Below, in pieces: positions 27,928 to 36,958 of a stretch of 64,000 nt of DNA. This DNA is from Massilia litorea. GTDB taxonomy: Bacteria; Pseudomonadota; Gammaproteobacteria; Burkholderiales; Burkholderiaceae_D. Location: the NCBI RefSeq assembly GCF_015101885.1, contig NZ_CP062941.1:3658001-3722000 (forward strand). Direction: 5' to 3'. The notes under the pieces were generated by a model. It was not told the DNA's origin, ran no database searches, and was given only the letters and a program-made list of their open reading frames with translations. The position numbers were made by a program, and so were the translations under genes. Each line of letters starts with the position of its first letter. Positions within the stretch are counted from its first letter, which is position 1.

Positions 27928-30807
27928 TCACGCGGCCCGGGCGCCCTCCAGGCGCGACACGGCAAAACGGCCCCGTCCTTCGCGCTTGGCCATGTACAAG
28001 GCCTTGTCCGCATCCGCGCCAAGCTGGTCGCTGTCCACCGGGAAGCTGTCCGCATAGGTCACGCCGATGCTGGTCGAGACATAACGTGCGCCGCCCTCGA
28101 GCTCGAACGCCGGCTCGAAGGCCTTCAGGATCTTGGCCGCGACCAGGGCGGCTTCCTGCGGCGACCTCAGGCCTTCGAGGATGACGGTGAATTCGTCGCC
28201 CGCCAGCCGGCACACGGTATCGGTCACGCGCACGGCACCCCGCACGCGCTGGGCGAACTCGTACAGCACCGTATCGCCGGCGGCGTGGCCCAGTGTGTCG
28301 TTCACCTGCTTGAAATGGTCGACGTCGAGGAACATCAGGCCGATGCCATGGCCGGCGCGCTGCGCACGCTGCAGTGCGCCGGTCAGGTGCTCCTGGTAGG
28401 CGCGCCGGTTCGGCAGGCCGGTCAGGGTATCGATGCGCGCCAGCTGCGCCAATGCCTCTTCGTGCAGCCTGGCCGCCGATATGTCGGCGCCGAGCACATA
28501 GAAGCCCTTGTACTGGCCTTCGTGGATGTCTGGAATGCGCGTGATCTCGACCGTGCGCAGGCCGTCGCCGAGCGGCAGGGCCACCTCGAAACGGACCGTC
28601 TCGCCGGCCAGGCTGCGCGCCAGCAGGGGTTCGTGTTCGCGGTACAGCGCCTCGCCCATCACCGCGCGCATGGTTTGCCCGACGATGCTCCGGGCCGGCA
28701 CGCCGAACCAGGTTTCATAGGTCGCGTTCGCAAACTGGTAGCGCCCGTCGCGGTCGACGTGGCCGATCAGCACCGGCAGGTTGTCGGTAATGGTGCGCAG
28801 GCTGCGTTCGCTTTCTTCCAGGCGCCGCGCCGATTCCTTCAGCGCGGTCACGTCCTTCAAGGCGATGACGGCGCCGATGCCCGATCCGTCCCGTGCGTGC
28901 AGTGCGCGTCCGCTGGCGAACAGGAAGCGCGGCGCCGCAGCGCGCGGCTTGACGATGATCTCGGCGTTTTCGACGGTCTCGCCGCGCAGCGCGCGCAGCA
29001 GCGGCGTCTGTTCCGCGGTCATGGGCGTCTGGCCGTCGGCCGCGAACAGGCGGTAATGGGCGGCCCGTTCTTCAGGCGCCAGCAGCGAGGCCGGCAGGGT
29101 GAGGATCTCCCTCGCCGCGCGGTTGAACATGGTGACCTCGCCTGCGCTGGAGCAGACCATTACGCCGACGTCGATCGAATCGAGCACGGCGTCGAGCAGC
29201 TCGCGCTCGCGCGCCAGCTCGTCCTCGATCTCCTTGCGCACCGAAATATCCTGGATATAGGCGCCGAAGAACGAGGTCTCTCCGGCGTTGACCAGGCCGA
29301 TGGTCATCTCGACCGGGAATTCATCCCCGTCGCGGCGCAGCGCGGATAGCTGGATGCGCTTGCCGACGACGCTGCCGCTGCCGGTGCTTGCAAAGCGCCG
29401 CATGCCGGCCTCGTGGGCCTCGCGGAAACGCGGCGGAACGATGGTTTCCGTAATCGTCCGGCCCAGCGCTTCCTCGCGGGTCCAGCCGAAGATGTCCTGC
29501 GCACGGGGATTCCAGTCGGTGATCCGTCCCTGTGCATCGGCGCCGACAAAGGCGTCGAGCGCGGTGTCGATGATCGCCTTGACCCGCTGTTCGCCCTTGC
29601 GCGTTTCCTCGACGGCGCGATGCAGTTCCGTGGTGCGTTCGGTCACCCGGGTCTCGAGCGTCGCGTTCAGTTCGCGCAGGCCCTGTTCGTTTGCCAGCAG
29701 CTTCGAGAGCAGGGCGTTGAGGGTGCTGCGCAGGATCTGCACTTCGGTCAGGCGGCTGCGCAGCGGCGGAATTTCGCGGGCATGGCCGGCGCGCAGCGCA
29801 TCGGCGTGGCGGGTGATGGTGTCCAGCGGCCGGGTGATGTTCCTGGCGAACACCCAGACCAGCAGCGACACCAGGGCCGCGGCAAGCAGGCCGGCCCACA
29901 GGATCTTGTTGCGTAGTGCATCGACCGGCTTGAACGCCTCCGCGAGCGGCTGGCGCACGAGCACGACCCAGCCCATTCCCGGATACGATTCGTGGCCTGC
30001 GCTCTGGCTGTAGCCAACGAGGTAGCGCTGGCCGTCGGGCCAGGTTTCGATCACGGAACCGTTCTTGTCGCGCGCGGCGCGGCGCAGGCTTTCCTGGTCC
30101 AGCACCTTGTTCGCGTATTCCTTCGGGCCGAGCAGGACCGCGCCCTTGCGGCTCAGGATGACGGTATCGACCGCCTTGCGCTTTGCCAGCGTGCGCAGGA
30201 CCGAGCGCTCGACGGCGGCCGCCCACTGCCAGCTCAGGTGGGTGCCGAAGACGCCGTTGATGACGCCGTCCGGGCCGCGGTAAGGGAAGGCAATGTCGAG
30301 GAAGCGTTTCGGTTCGCCGGTCGGGTTGGGCAGCAGCTTGGCGAGCAGGACGGCTTCGTGCACGTCATGCAGGTGCTCGCCTTCGTAGGCGGCGGCGAAC
30401 CAGGGCCGGGCCGAGACGTCCTTGCCTTCCAACAGACCGCTCGACGCGACCTTTACCGTGCCGCGGTTGTCGGTCATCCCGATCCAGGCGAAATAGGGAA
30501 AGGTCCGCTGCATGCTGTCGATGGCGGCGCGCTTGGTCTCCGCCGGCACCGTCGGATCGGTGATGGCGAGCCGCTCGGACATCAGCTTGACTTCGCGGTA
30601 GCGCTCGAACATGCCGCGGTCGAGTTTGTCGGTGGTCTGGTAAGCCAGCTCGGCGAGATTCTGGCCGATGTCGGCCTCGGCCTGTTTCGCCAGCGTATGG
30701 CCGACCAGCTGCACGGTCACCAGGGTCAGGAGCAGCATCACGGCGGCCGTCACGGCGGCCAGCGTCGGCGCGAGCGACAGGCGGCCGGAACGGAGAGTAG
30801 AAAGCAT
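27928..30807 (-). CDS. Membrane sensor diguanylate cyclase (Cache-HAMP-PAS-GGDEF)
   Basis: This 959-residue protein starts with an N-terminal membrane segment (residues about 15-38), a periplasmic double-Cache-like sensor region (about 40-290), a second membrane segment (AGLLAAALVSLLVWVFA near 310) and HAMP. Three PAS modules with PAC ends (about 400-780) follow, and then a GGDEF domain. The cyclase motif reads AGDEF (near 868-872) instead of GGDEF. RVTD five residues earlier fits the inhibitory site. It probably makes c-di-GMP in response to an extracytoplasmic signal. A/G variation at the first residue is found in active cyclases. It is a single gene with no visible partner. Confidence 0.88.
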   Translation of the reverse strand: MLSTLRSGRLSLAPTLAAVTAAVMLLLTLVTVQLVGHTLAKQAEADIGQNLAELAYQTTDKLDRGMFERYREVKLMSERLAITDPTVPAETKRAAIDSMQRTFPYFAWIGMTDNRGTVKVASSGLLEGKDVSARPWFAAAYEGEHLHDVHEAVLLAKLLPNPTGEPKRFLDIAFPYRGPDGVINGVFGTHLSWQWAAAVERSVLRTLAKRKAVDTVILSRKGAVLLGPKEYANKVLDQESLRRAARDKNGSVIETWPDGQRYLVGYSQSAGHESYPGMGWVVLVRQPLAEAFKPVDALRNKILWAGLLAAALVSLLVWVFARNITRPLDTITRHADALRAGHAREIPPLRSRLTEVQILRSTLNALLSKLLANEQGLRELNATLETRVTERTTELHRAVEETRKGEQRVKAIIDTALDAFVGADAQGRITDWNPRAQDIFGWTREEALGRTITETIVPPRFREAHEAGMRRFASTGSGSVVGKRIQLSALRRDGDEFPVEMTIGLVNAGETSFFGAYIQDISVRKEIEDELARERELLDAVLDSIDVGVMVCSSAGEVTMFNRAAREILTLPASLLAPEERAAHYRLFAADGQTPMTAEQTPLLRALRGETVENAEIIVKPRAAAPRFLFASGRALHARDGSGIGAVIALKDVTALKESARRLEESERSLRTITDNLPVLIGHVDRDGRYQFANATYETWFGVPARSIVGQTMRAVMGEALYREHEPLLARSLAGETVRFEVALPLGDGLRTVEITRIPDIHEGQYKGFYVLGADISAARLHEEALAQLARIDTLTGLPNRRAYQEHLTGALQRAQRAGHGIGLMFLDVDHFKQVNDTLGHAAGDTVLYEFAQRVRGAVRVTDTVCRLAGDEFTVILEGLRSPQEAALVAAKILKAFEPAFELEGGARYVSTSIGVTYADSFPVDSDQLGADADKALYMAKREGRGRFAVSRLEGARAA

Positions 30808-30981
30808 GAATATTTATGTCTAGCAATAAAGTTGCAGCAGGGCAGCTTATCATGCGAAACCGGGCCGGCTGCACGCAGGCCCGATTGCCGAGGGGAAATG
30901 ATGTCAACGATGCACGAATGTGTCGCGCGGGTGGGACAGTAAGCGGCGTTTGCTTACCAGGTGTTTCTGGACTGGCCTGGT

Positions 30982-32145
30982 TCAGGCCGCGCCGGCGGCT
31001 TCCCATTCTCGCGCATGGACCCGGTTGCGGCCGTTGCGTTTGGCCGCGTAGAGCAGTTCGTCTGCGTGGGCGATCAGGGCCTGGCTGGCAATGCCCGGCA
31101 GCTCGGGCGAAAGGCGCGCGCTGACGACGCCGAAGCTCGCCGTCGCGCTGATCTGTACCAGGCCGTGCTGGCTATTGGCTGCGGCAAGGCGTGTGCGCAT
31201 GCGCTCGGCGAGGGCCCGGCCATCGGCCAGGGTGGTGTCGGGCAGGATCAGCAGGAATTCTTCGCCGCCGTAGCGCACAACCGTATCGATGCCGTCACGG
31301 GTCATCGACAGCAACAGGCGGGCGACATCCTGCAGCAGCGCGTCACCGGCCTGGTGGCCATGGGTATCGTTGATGGATTTGAAACTGTCCACGTCGCACA
31401 TGATGATCGTCAACGAAGCATTCCGGCGGCGGGCGCTCTCGATCTCGCCATCGAGCAGCCCTGCGTTCAGGTGGCGCCGGTTGAAGGCCCCGGTCAGGGG
31501 ATCGCGGACCGATTGGTTAATCAGGATCTGCTGGGTCCAGTATTGCCGGCGCGCCAGACGGGCATTGCGCCGCGCGGCAACGGCGCCGAACACGTTTGCG
31601 AGCAGCAGGAGCATGGTCATGGTCGACAGCTGGCGTGCGCTGACCGTGCCGAAGGAATACACGAGTGCGAGGAAGCTGGCGCTCGCGCAGAGTGCAACGA
31701 TGGTCGCGTTGCGCAGGCGGTTCGGAATGAACAGGTAGACGATGATCAGCATGATGGCCATCGACATTCCGTGGAGCAGCAGTTCGCCCCGCGCATACAC
31801 GACCAGCAGGAAGGTGAGCATCGCCAGGCTGGTGAATACGGTGGCTGCGCGATAGGCGGTTTTAGCTGGATTGGCGCTGCGGCGGGTCAGAACGATGCCC
31901 GTCAAGGCGACCATGGCGATCGCCAGGCGCGCCAGGAACAATACCAGTGTCTGGCTGCTCTGGCCCAGGTGGGCCACATCGGCAAGCGCGAATGCCAGGT
32001 AAGAGATGCCGCAAATCGAGAGCGAACGCGTCAACTCATGCCGAATGACGCCGCCCTGGTCGCGCAGGAACGCCGATTCGGTACTGGCGGATGTGAATTC
32101 ACCGCGCCAGCGCGCAATGGCGCTGGGAGACTGCAGCTCGGACAT
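30982..32145 (-). CDS. Membrane diguanylate cyclase (GGEEF)
   Basis: This 387-residue protein has six or so hydrophobic segments in its first 200 residues and a C-terminal GGDEF domain with GGEEF (near residues 290-294), a fully active form of the motif. The RxxD inhibitory site is not present: the four residues at that position are DGID. Product inhibition is therefore probably lost. The membrane part looks like an MHYT/MASE-like sensor but I cannot assign it to a named family. It lies head-to-tail behind the larger cyclase gene, 174 bases away. Confidence 0.85.
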   Translation of the reverse strand: MSELQSPSAIARWRGEFTSASTESAFLRDQGGVIRHELTRSLSICGISYLAFALADVAHLGQSSQTLVLFLARLAIAMVALTGIVLTRRSANPAKTAYRAATVFTSLAMLTFLLVVYARGELLLHGMSMAIMLIIVYLFIPNRLRNATIVALCASASFLALVYSFGTVSARQLSTMTMLLLLANVFGAVAARRNARLARRQYWTQQILINQSVRDPLTGAFNRRHLNAGLLDGEIESARRRNASLTIIMCDVDSFKSINDTHGHQAGDALLQDVARLLLSMTRDGIDTVVRYGGEEFLLILPDTTLADGRALAERMRTRLAAANSQHGLVQISATASFGVVSARLSPELPGIASQALIAHADELLYAAKRNGRNRVHAREWEAAGAA

Positions 32146-32367
32146 TGTGGAAGCGGTGGGACGAGGACGAGCCCGACTGTAGCGACTTATTGAGTTGCTG
32201 TAAAGAACTTAGATAAAGATAGATACAATCCTTGCCGCAATGCCGCGTTGCACGGTCGGGCGGCGAGGGAGGGGGCGTTCGCCTTCATTGACCCATGCCG
32301 TCGTCAGTGCGGCGGGTCCGGGCGGACGCGGATGCCACCCCGCCTCCGCCCGTGCCACCGCCGCCGA
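32146..32367. other. Intergenic region without a recognised gene
   Basis: These 222 bases lie between the upstream end of the cyclase gene (start at 32145) and the glutaryl-CoA dehydrogenase stop. They hold the cyclase promoter region (AT-richer near 32185-32235). I see no convincing gene or terminator. Confidence 0.4.
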
Positions 32368-33543
32368 TCAGAAGGCGGCGATGCCGGTCTGCGCCCGGCC
32401 CAGGATCAGCGCGTGGATGTCGTGCGTACCCTCATAGGTATTCACGACTTCCAGGTTGACCATGTGGCGGATGATGCCGAACTCGTCCGAAATGCCGTTA
32501 CCGCCCAGCATGTCGCGTGCCGTACGGGCGATGTCCAGCGATTTACCGCAGGAGTTACGCTTCATCATCGAGGTGATCTCGACCGCGGCCGTGCCCTCGT
32601 CCTTCATGCGGCCCAGGCGCAGGCAGCCCTGCAGGCCGAGGGTGATCTCGGTCTGCATGTCGGCCAGTTTCTTTTGCACCAGCTGGTTCGCCGCCAGCGG
32701 CTTGCCGAACTGGTGACGATCGAGGGTGTACTGGCGCGCCGTGTGCCAGCAGGCCTCGGCGGCGCCGAGCGCACCCCAGGCGATGCCGTAACGCGCCGAG
32801 TTCAGGCAGGTAAACGGACCCTTCAGGCCGCGCACGTCCGGGAAGGCGTTTTCTTCCGGGCAGAACACGTTGTCCATGACGATCTCGCCGGTGACCGAGG
32901 CGCGCAGGCCGAACTTGCCGTGGATCGCTGGGGCGGATAACCCTTTCCAGTCCTTTTCGAGCACGAAGCCCCGGATTGCGCCTTCGTCATCCTTGGCCCA
33001 GACGACGAATACGTCGGCGACCGGCGAGTTGGTGATCCACATTTTGCTGCCGGTGAGCGAATAGCCGCCCTCGACCTTGCGGGCACGGGTCACCATCGAA
33101 CCCGGGTCGGAGCCGTGGTTCGGCTCGGTCAGACCGAAGCAGCCGATCCATTCGCCGGTGGCCAGTTTCGGCAGGTATTTCTGTTTGGTTGCCTCGTTGC
33201 CGAATTCATGGATCGGCACCATCACCAGGGACGATTGTACGCTCATCATCGAGCGATAACCCGAGTCGACGCGCTCGACTTCGCGTGCGATCAGGCCGTA
33301 GGCGACGTAGTTCAGGCCGGGGCCGCCGTACTGCTCGGGAATGGTCGGGCCGAGCAGCCCCAATTCTCCCATCTCGCGGAAGATGGAATTGTCCATGCGC
33401 TCGTGGCGGAAGGCCTCGAGGATGCGCGGTTGCAGCTTGTCCTGGCAATAGGAGGCGGCGGCGTCGCGGATCATGCGCTCGTCGTCGGTGAGCTGGCTGT
33501 TCAGGAGGAGGGGATCGTCCCAGTGGAAAGCGGCTTTGGTCAT
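32368..33543 (-). CDS. gcdH: Glutaryl-CoA dehydrogenase
   Basis: This 391-residue acyl-CoA dehydrogenase oxidises and decarboxylates glutaryl-CoA to crotonyl-CoA. Typical markers are [19 protein letters not shown] (about residues 135-153), the substrate-pocket SSL and Arg-rich region, and the catalytic-base motif [17 protein letters not shown], with catalytic Glu near 370. The sequence is close to the family consensus throughout. It is the last gene of the livJHMGF operon on the same strand, 21 bases after livF, and faces a beta-oxidation operon across the iclR region. This fits a route from odd-chain diacids (pimelate, glutarate) to crotonyl-CoA. Confidence 0.92.
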   Translation of the reverse strand: MTKAAFHWDDPLLLNSQLTDDERMIRDAAASYCQDKLQPRILEAFRHERMDNSIFREMGELGLLGPTIPEQYGGPGLNYVAYGLIAREVERVDSGYRSMMSVQSSLVMVPIHEFGNEATKQKYLPKLATGEWIGCFGLTEPNHGSDPGSMVTRARKVEGGYSLTGSKMWITNSPVADVFVVWAKDDEGAIRGFVLEKDWKGLSAPAIHGKFGLRASVTGEIVMDNVFCPEENAFPDVRGLKGPFTCLNSARYGIAWGALGAAEACWHTARQYTLDRHQFGKPLAANQLVQKKLADMQTEITLGLQGCLRLGRMKDEGTAAVEITSMMKRNSCGKSLDIARTARDMLGGNGISDEFGIIRHMVNLEVVNTYEGTHDIHALILGRAQTGIAAF

Positions 33544-33564
33544 GATGGTCTCTTCAGTAGTTGA

Positions 33565-34266
33565 TTAACGTGCAAAATACAGGTCGTGCAGGTGATCCAG
33601 GCTGACCTCGGAAGCCGCCTGCGACAGCACGACTTTGCCGCTTTGCATCAGATAAACGTGATCGGCGACGCCGACCGCGCGTTGGGTGTTCTGTTCCACC
33701 AGCACGATGGTACGCCCGTCGCCCTTCAGGCGCCCGAGGATCTCGAACAGTTCATTGACCATCACCGGCGCCAGGCCGAGCGAGGGTTCGTCGATGATCA
33801 GGAGTTTGGGGTCGCTCATCAGGCCGCGCGCCATCGCCAGCATCTGGGCTTCGCCGCCCGAAAGCGAGCCGGCCAATTGCTTGCGGCGTTCGCGCAGGCG
33901 CGGGAACATCACATAGGATTTCTCCAGGTTCGCCGCCGCGCCGGCGCGGTGCTGGGGCGCGAAGGCCCCCATCATCAGGTTTTCCTCGACCGTCATGTCG
34001 CGAAACACCATGCGGCCTTCGGGAATCATGGCCATCGACACCAGGTTCATGTCCCAGGTCGGCGTGCCGTTCAGTGGCTTGCCGTCGAGGGTGATCGAAC
34101 CCTGCATCACCGGTATCAAGCCCATGATCGCGCGCAGCAGCGTCGTCTTGCCGGCGCCATTCGGGCCGATGATGGTGGTCAGCTTGCCCGGCTGGACGGT
34201 CAGCGACAGATCCCACAGCACGTTGATGGCGCCATAGCCGGCGCGCAGGTTGGAAATCTCAAGCAT
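33565..34266 (-). CDS. livF: Branched-chain-type ABC transporter ATP-binding protein (LivF)
   Basis: This 233-residue ATPase is of the HAAT (branched-chain amino acid type) family. Walker [10 protein letters not shown] is at 34-42, the signature is LSGGEAQMLAMARGL (usually LSGGEQQM, so Ala for Gln), and Walker B follows as [13 protein letters not shown]. It is the second of the two ATPases in the operon. Its start overlaps livG by 8 bases. In this context it probably energises uptake of a diacid or aromatic acid rather than leucine; the specificity rests on LivJ. Confidence 0.88.
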   Translation of the reverse strand: MLEISNLRAGYGAINVLWDLSLTVQPGKLTTIIGPNGAGKTTLLRAIMGLIPVMQGSITLDGKPLNGTPTWDMNLVSMAMIPEGRMVFRDMTVEENLMMGAFAPQHRAGAAANLEKSYVMFPRLRERRKQLAGSLSGGEAQMLAMARGLMSDPKLLIIDEPSLGLAPVMVNELFEILGRLKGDGRTIVLVEQNTQRAVGVADHVYLMQSGKVVLSQAASEVSLDHLHDLYFAR

Positions 34267-34972
34267 GGTCCGCTCCCGTATAGCTCTTCACCACCTCCGG
34301 ATTGCTGAACACCTCCGAAGGCGTGCCTTCGGCGATCAGCTGGCCGAAGTTCAGCACCGCCACCCGTGCGCACAGGTTGCTGATGGTCTCGATGTCGTGC
34401 TCGATGATGCAGATCCCGACCTGGAATTTCTGGTGCAGGCCCTTGAGCATGTTCATGAAAGCGCGCTTGCCGTTGGTTTCCAGGCCGGCCAGCACCTCGT
34501 CCAGCAGCAGCAGTTTCGGATCGGTCGACAAGGCCTTGGCCACTTCCAGCGCCTTCAGTTCGGTCAGCGCGAGGCCGGTGGAGGCATCGCGTTCGGCCTT
34601 TGCGGTGAGGCCGGTGAATGCGAGGATCTCGTCGATGCGGCGCTCGTCCAGGCGTCCCGTGCCGAAGCGCTGCGACACCTGCAGGTTCTGGCGCACGGTC
34701 AGTTCGTGCATCGGCTGCGGGATCTGGAAGGTGCGGCCGATGCCCATGCGGGCGCGCTGGTACATCGGCGCCTTGAGCACGTCGACGCCGTCGAAGACGA
34801 TGCGGCCGGCGGTCGGGCGCACCAGGCCCGAGATCGCATTGAACAGCGTGGTCTTGCCGGCGCCGTTCGCGCCCACCAGGCCGACGACGTCGCCGGTGCC
34901 GATGTTCAGGGACACGTCGTTCACGGCGGTCAGGCCGCCGAAGCGCACGGTCACGTTTTCAAGCTGTAGCAT
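34259..34972 (-). CDS. livG: Branched-chain-type ABC transporter ATP-binding protein (LivG)
   Basis: This 237-residue ATPase is of the LivG type. Walker A GANGAGKTT is at 34-42. The signature region reads STGLALTELKALEVAKAL, which lacks a classical LSGGQ, and Walker B follows as LLLLDEVLAGLETN with Glu to Val change at the DEP position (DEV). LivG proteins commonly have relaxed signature loops. It overlaps livM by 14 bases and livF by 8, so the genes are translationally coupled. Confidence 0.87.
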   Translation of the reverse strand: MLQLENVTVRFGGLTAVNDVSLNIGTGDVVGLVGANGAGKTTLFNAISGLVRPTAGRIVFDGVDVLKAPMYQRARMGIGRTFQIPQPMHELTVRQNLQVSQRFGTGRLDERRIDEILAFTGLTAKAERDASTGLALTELKALEVAKALSTDPKLLLLDEVLAGLETNGKRAFMNMLKGLHQKFQVGICIIEHDIETISNLCARVAVLNFGQLIAEGTPSEVFSNPEVVKSYTGADHA

Positions 34973-35924
34973 CTTTTTTCCTCATGAACTTGCGCGCCAG
35001 GCCGAACAGGCCGTCGGGACTGGAGATGATCATGGCGACCAGCACCACGCCCAGCACCAGCTGGTGGCCGGTCGGCATCAGGTTCTTCACGAACAGCTGG
35101 TCGACGAGATACACCACGACTGCGCCGACCAGCGGGCCGGTGATCGTGCGGTAGCCGCCGAAGATGGCCGCGACAATCGGGATCGTCACCCAGCCGGCGG
35201 AGAATGCGTAATCCGGCTCCAGGAAATTGATGTAGTGGGCGTTGAAGGCGCCGACCACGCCGCACATGAAGGCCGAGACCAGCAGCATCAGGCCTTTCAG
35301 CAGGGTGTTGTTGACGCCGACGACGCGCGTCGCATCCTCGCTGTCGTGCATGGCGCGCAGCGCCAGGCCGTGCGGGCTGCGCCGGATCATGTCGTAGACC
35401 AGGGCGAACACCAGCACGATGGTGAGGATCACCAGGTAGTTGCCGGTCTTGCTGGCGAAGTCATAGCCGAACAGGGTCGGCAGGCGCGGGATGCTGGCGA
35501 TGCCGCCCGAGCCGCCCGTGACCGACTGCCACTCGGTGGCGAGGATGCGGAAGATGTGGGCATAGGCCAGGATGGCGAGCGCAAAATAGGGTCCGCGCAG
35601 GCGCAGCACCGGCAGCATCACCAGGGCCGCCACCACCGCGCCGACGCCCCCCAGCAGGATGCCGGCGAAGACCGGCACCCCGTGCTGCATCGACAGCACG
35701 GCCGAGGTATAGGCGCCGACGCCGAAGAAGGCCGCGTGGCCGAAGCTCACCATGCCGCCCAGGTTGCCGAGCAGGGCCCAGGACAGGGCGATGCCGCCGA
35801 TGACGAGCGAGGCGATCACCAGGCTCATGACGTAGGCGTTCGCGCCCAGCAGCAAGGGCACGCCGACATACACGAGGGCGAGGACCGCGATCAAAAGCTT
35901 GTTTGACTTCATATTCAGTTTCAT
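34959..35924 (-). CDS. livM: Branched-chain-type ABC transporter permease (LivM)
   Basis: This 321-residue inner-membrane permease has about eight to nine hydrophobic helices and the HAAT signature WALLGNLGGMVSFGHAAFFGVGAY near residues 50-72. The start at 35924 (MKLNMKSNKLL) overlaps the livH stop (ATGA). A longer in-frame opening into livH is not used. The C-terminal RKFMRKKDATA is cytoplasmic. Confidence 0.88.
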   Translation of the reverse strand: MKLNMKSNKLLIAVLALVYVGVPLLLGANAYVMSLVIASLVIGGIALSWALLGNLGGMVSFGHAAFFGVGAYTSAVLSMQHGVPVFAGILLGGVGAVVAALVMLPVLRLRGPYFALAILAYAHIFRILATEWQSVTGGSGGIASIPRLPTLFGYDFASKTGNYLVILTIVLVFALVYDMIRRSPHGLALRAMHDSEDATRVVGVNNTLLKGLMLLVSAFMCGVVGAFNAHYINFLEPDYAFSAGWVTIPIVAAIFGGYRTITGPLVGAVVVYLVDQLFVKNLMPTGHQLVLGVVLVAMIISSPDGLFGLARKFMRKKDATA

Positions 35925-36793
35925 CCGCGCCTCTTGGTAGCACCGAACAGGCCGTTCGGCATGACGAACAGCACCAGCAGGAACAGTCCCATGCCGGCCA
36001 GTTCCTGCAGGGCCGAGCTGGCCAGGGTCACGGTCAGCGATTCGGCGATGCCGAGCAGGACCGCGCCGATCAGGACGCCCGGAATCGAGCCGATACCGGC
36101 CAGCACCGTGATGATGAAGGCCTTCACGGTGAGCACACTGCCGGTGGCCGGGGTGATCGTGCCGTAGCTGAACAGGGCGACGCCGGCGAAGGCCGCCAGG
36201 ATGCCCGCGACCAGGAAGGAGACCAGTTCGGTGCGGCCCGGGTTGATGCCCATGAGTTTGGCAGCGTCGCGGTTGCTGGAGACGGCGCGCACCGCGCGGC
36301 CATACCAGCTGCGCGACAGCCACCACCAGAGGGCGACGATCAGCACGATCGAGACGAAGAAGAACAGCACTTCGCTGCGCATGCTGTAGAGCTCACCGAC
36401 CTGGAAGGCTTCCTGCATCCACGAGGAGCCGGTGGCGCGCACGTCCGCGCTCCAGATCATCAGGACGATATTCGTGAGGATCACGCCCACGCCATAGGTG
36501 AGGGTGAGGGAATTGATTTCGCGGTTGGTCTTGATTTTGCCGACCACGAAGTAGAGGAGGGCGGAGGTGAGGCAGACGATCACCACTGCAATCGGAATCG
36601 CCATCGCCGGATTCCAGCCCATTTTCGTTTCGACCGTGTAGGCGATGTAGGCGGCCAGCAGCACCAGCTCGCCGTGCGCCAGGTTGATGACCTTCATCGC
36701 GCCGAACACCAGCGCCAGGCCCAGGGCGATCAGCGCATACGAGCCGCCCTGCAGCAGGCCGGAGTACACGGCCTGCAATATTAATTCCGTCAT
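35921..36793 (-). CDS. livH: Branched-chain-type ABC transporter permease (LivH)
   Basis: This 290-residue permease pairs with LivM. Signature segments are GLLQGGSYALIALGLALVFGAMKVINLAHGEL (residues 13-44) and the ABC-coupling loop region near 210-235 (VKAFIITVLAGIGSIPGVLIGAVLLG). It is separated from livJ by a long structured repeat (36841-36953). The sequence is intact and of normal length. Confidence 0.88.
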   Translation of the reverse strand: MTELILQAVYSGLLQGGSYALIALGLALVFGAMKVINLAHGELVLLAAYIAYTVETKMGWNPAMAIPIAVVIVCLTSALLYFVVGKIKTNREINSLTLTYGVGVILTNIVLMIWSADVRATGSSWMQEAFQVGELYSMRSEVLFFFVSIVLIVALWWWLSRSWYGRAVRAVSSNRDAAKLMGINPGRTELVSFLVAGILAAFAGVALFSYGTITPATGSVLTVKAFIITVLAGIGSIPGVLIGAVLLGIAESLTVTLASSALQELAGMGLFLLVLFVMPNGLFGATKRRG

Positions 36794-36840
36794 GTCTGCA
36801 TTCCAATCAGTTCATGGCAATTTCGGTTTGGTGTGACAGG

Positions 36841-36958
36841 ACCTCGAGAAACCGTAGCGAGCGGCAGGCCTGGTGGCCGAGACGCGCAGCTGTACGAGTA
36901 GTACAGCGAGCATCGCAGGCCGCCAGGACAACGCGCAGTAGGTTTATCGAGGTTCCTA
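36841..36958. repeat. Structured intercistronic repeat between livJ and livH
   Basis: The element ends in 13-base arms matching in inverted orientation with one mismatch (36841-36853 and 36941-36953). Its centre has a perfect 6-bp hairpin (CTGTAC-GAGTA-GTACAG, 36890-36906). Between the ends there are further imperfect pairings (CCTGGTGGCC with GGCCGCCAGG), so the whole can fold into one hairpin of about 110 bases. On the minus strand it begins with GTAG that supplies the livJ stop. This is the classical place of REP/BIME elements, such as between malE and malF, where they stabilise upstream mRNA. Confidence 0.7.

Noticed and set aside
34259..34972. Loss of function in LivG because of the altered ABC signature and DEV in place of DEP.
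   Set aside because: LivG-type ATPases often have relaxed motifs; the gene is otherwise intact and coupled to its neighbours.
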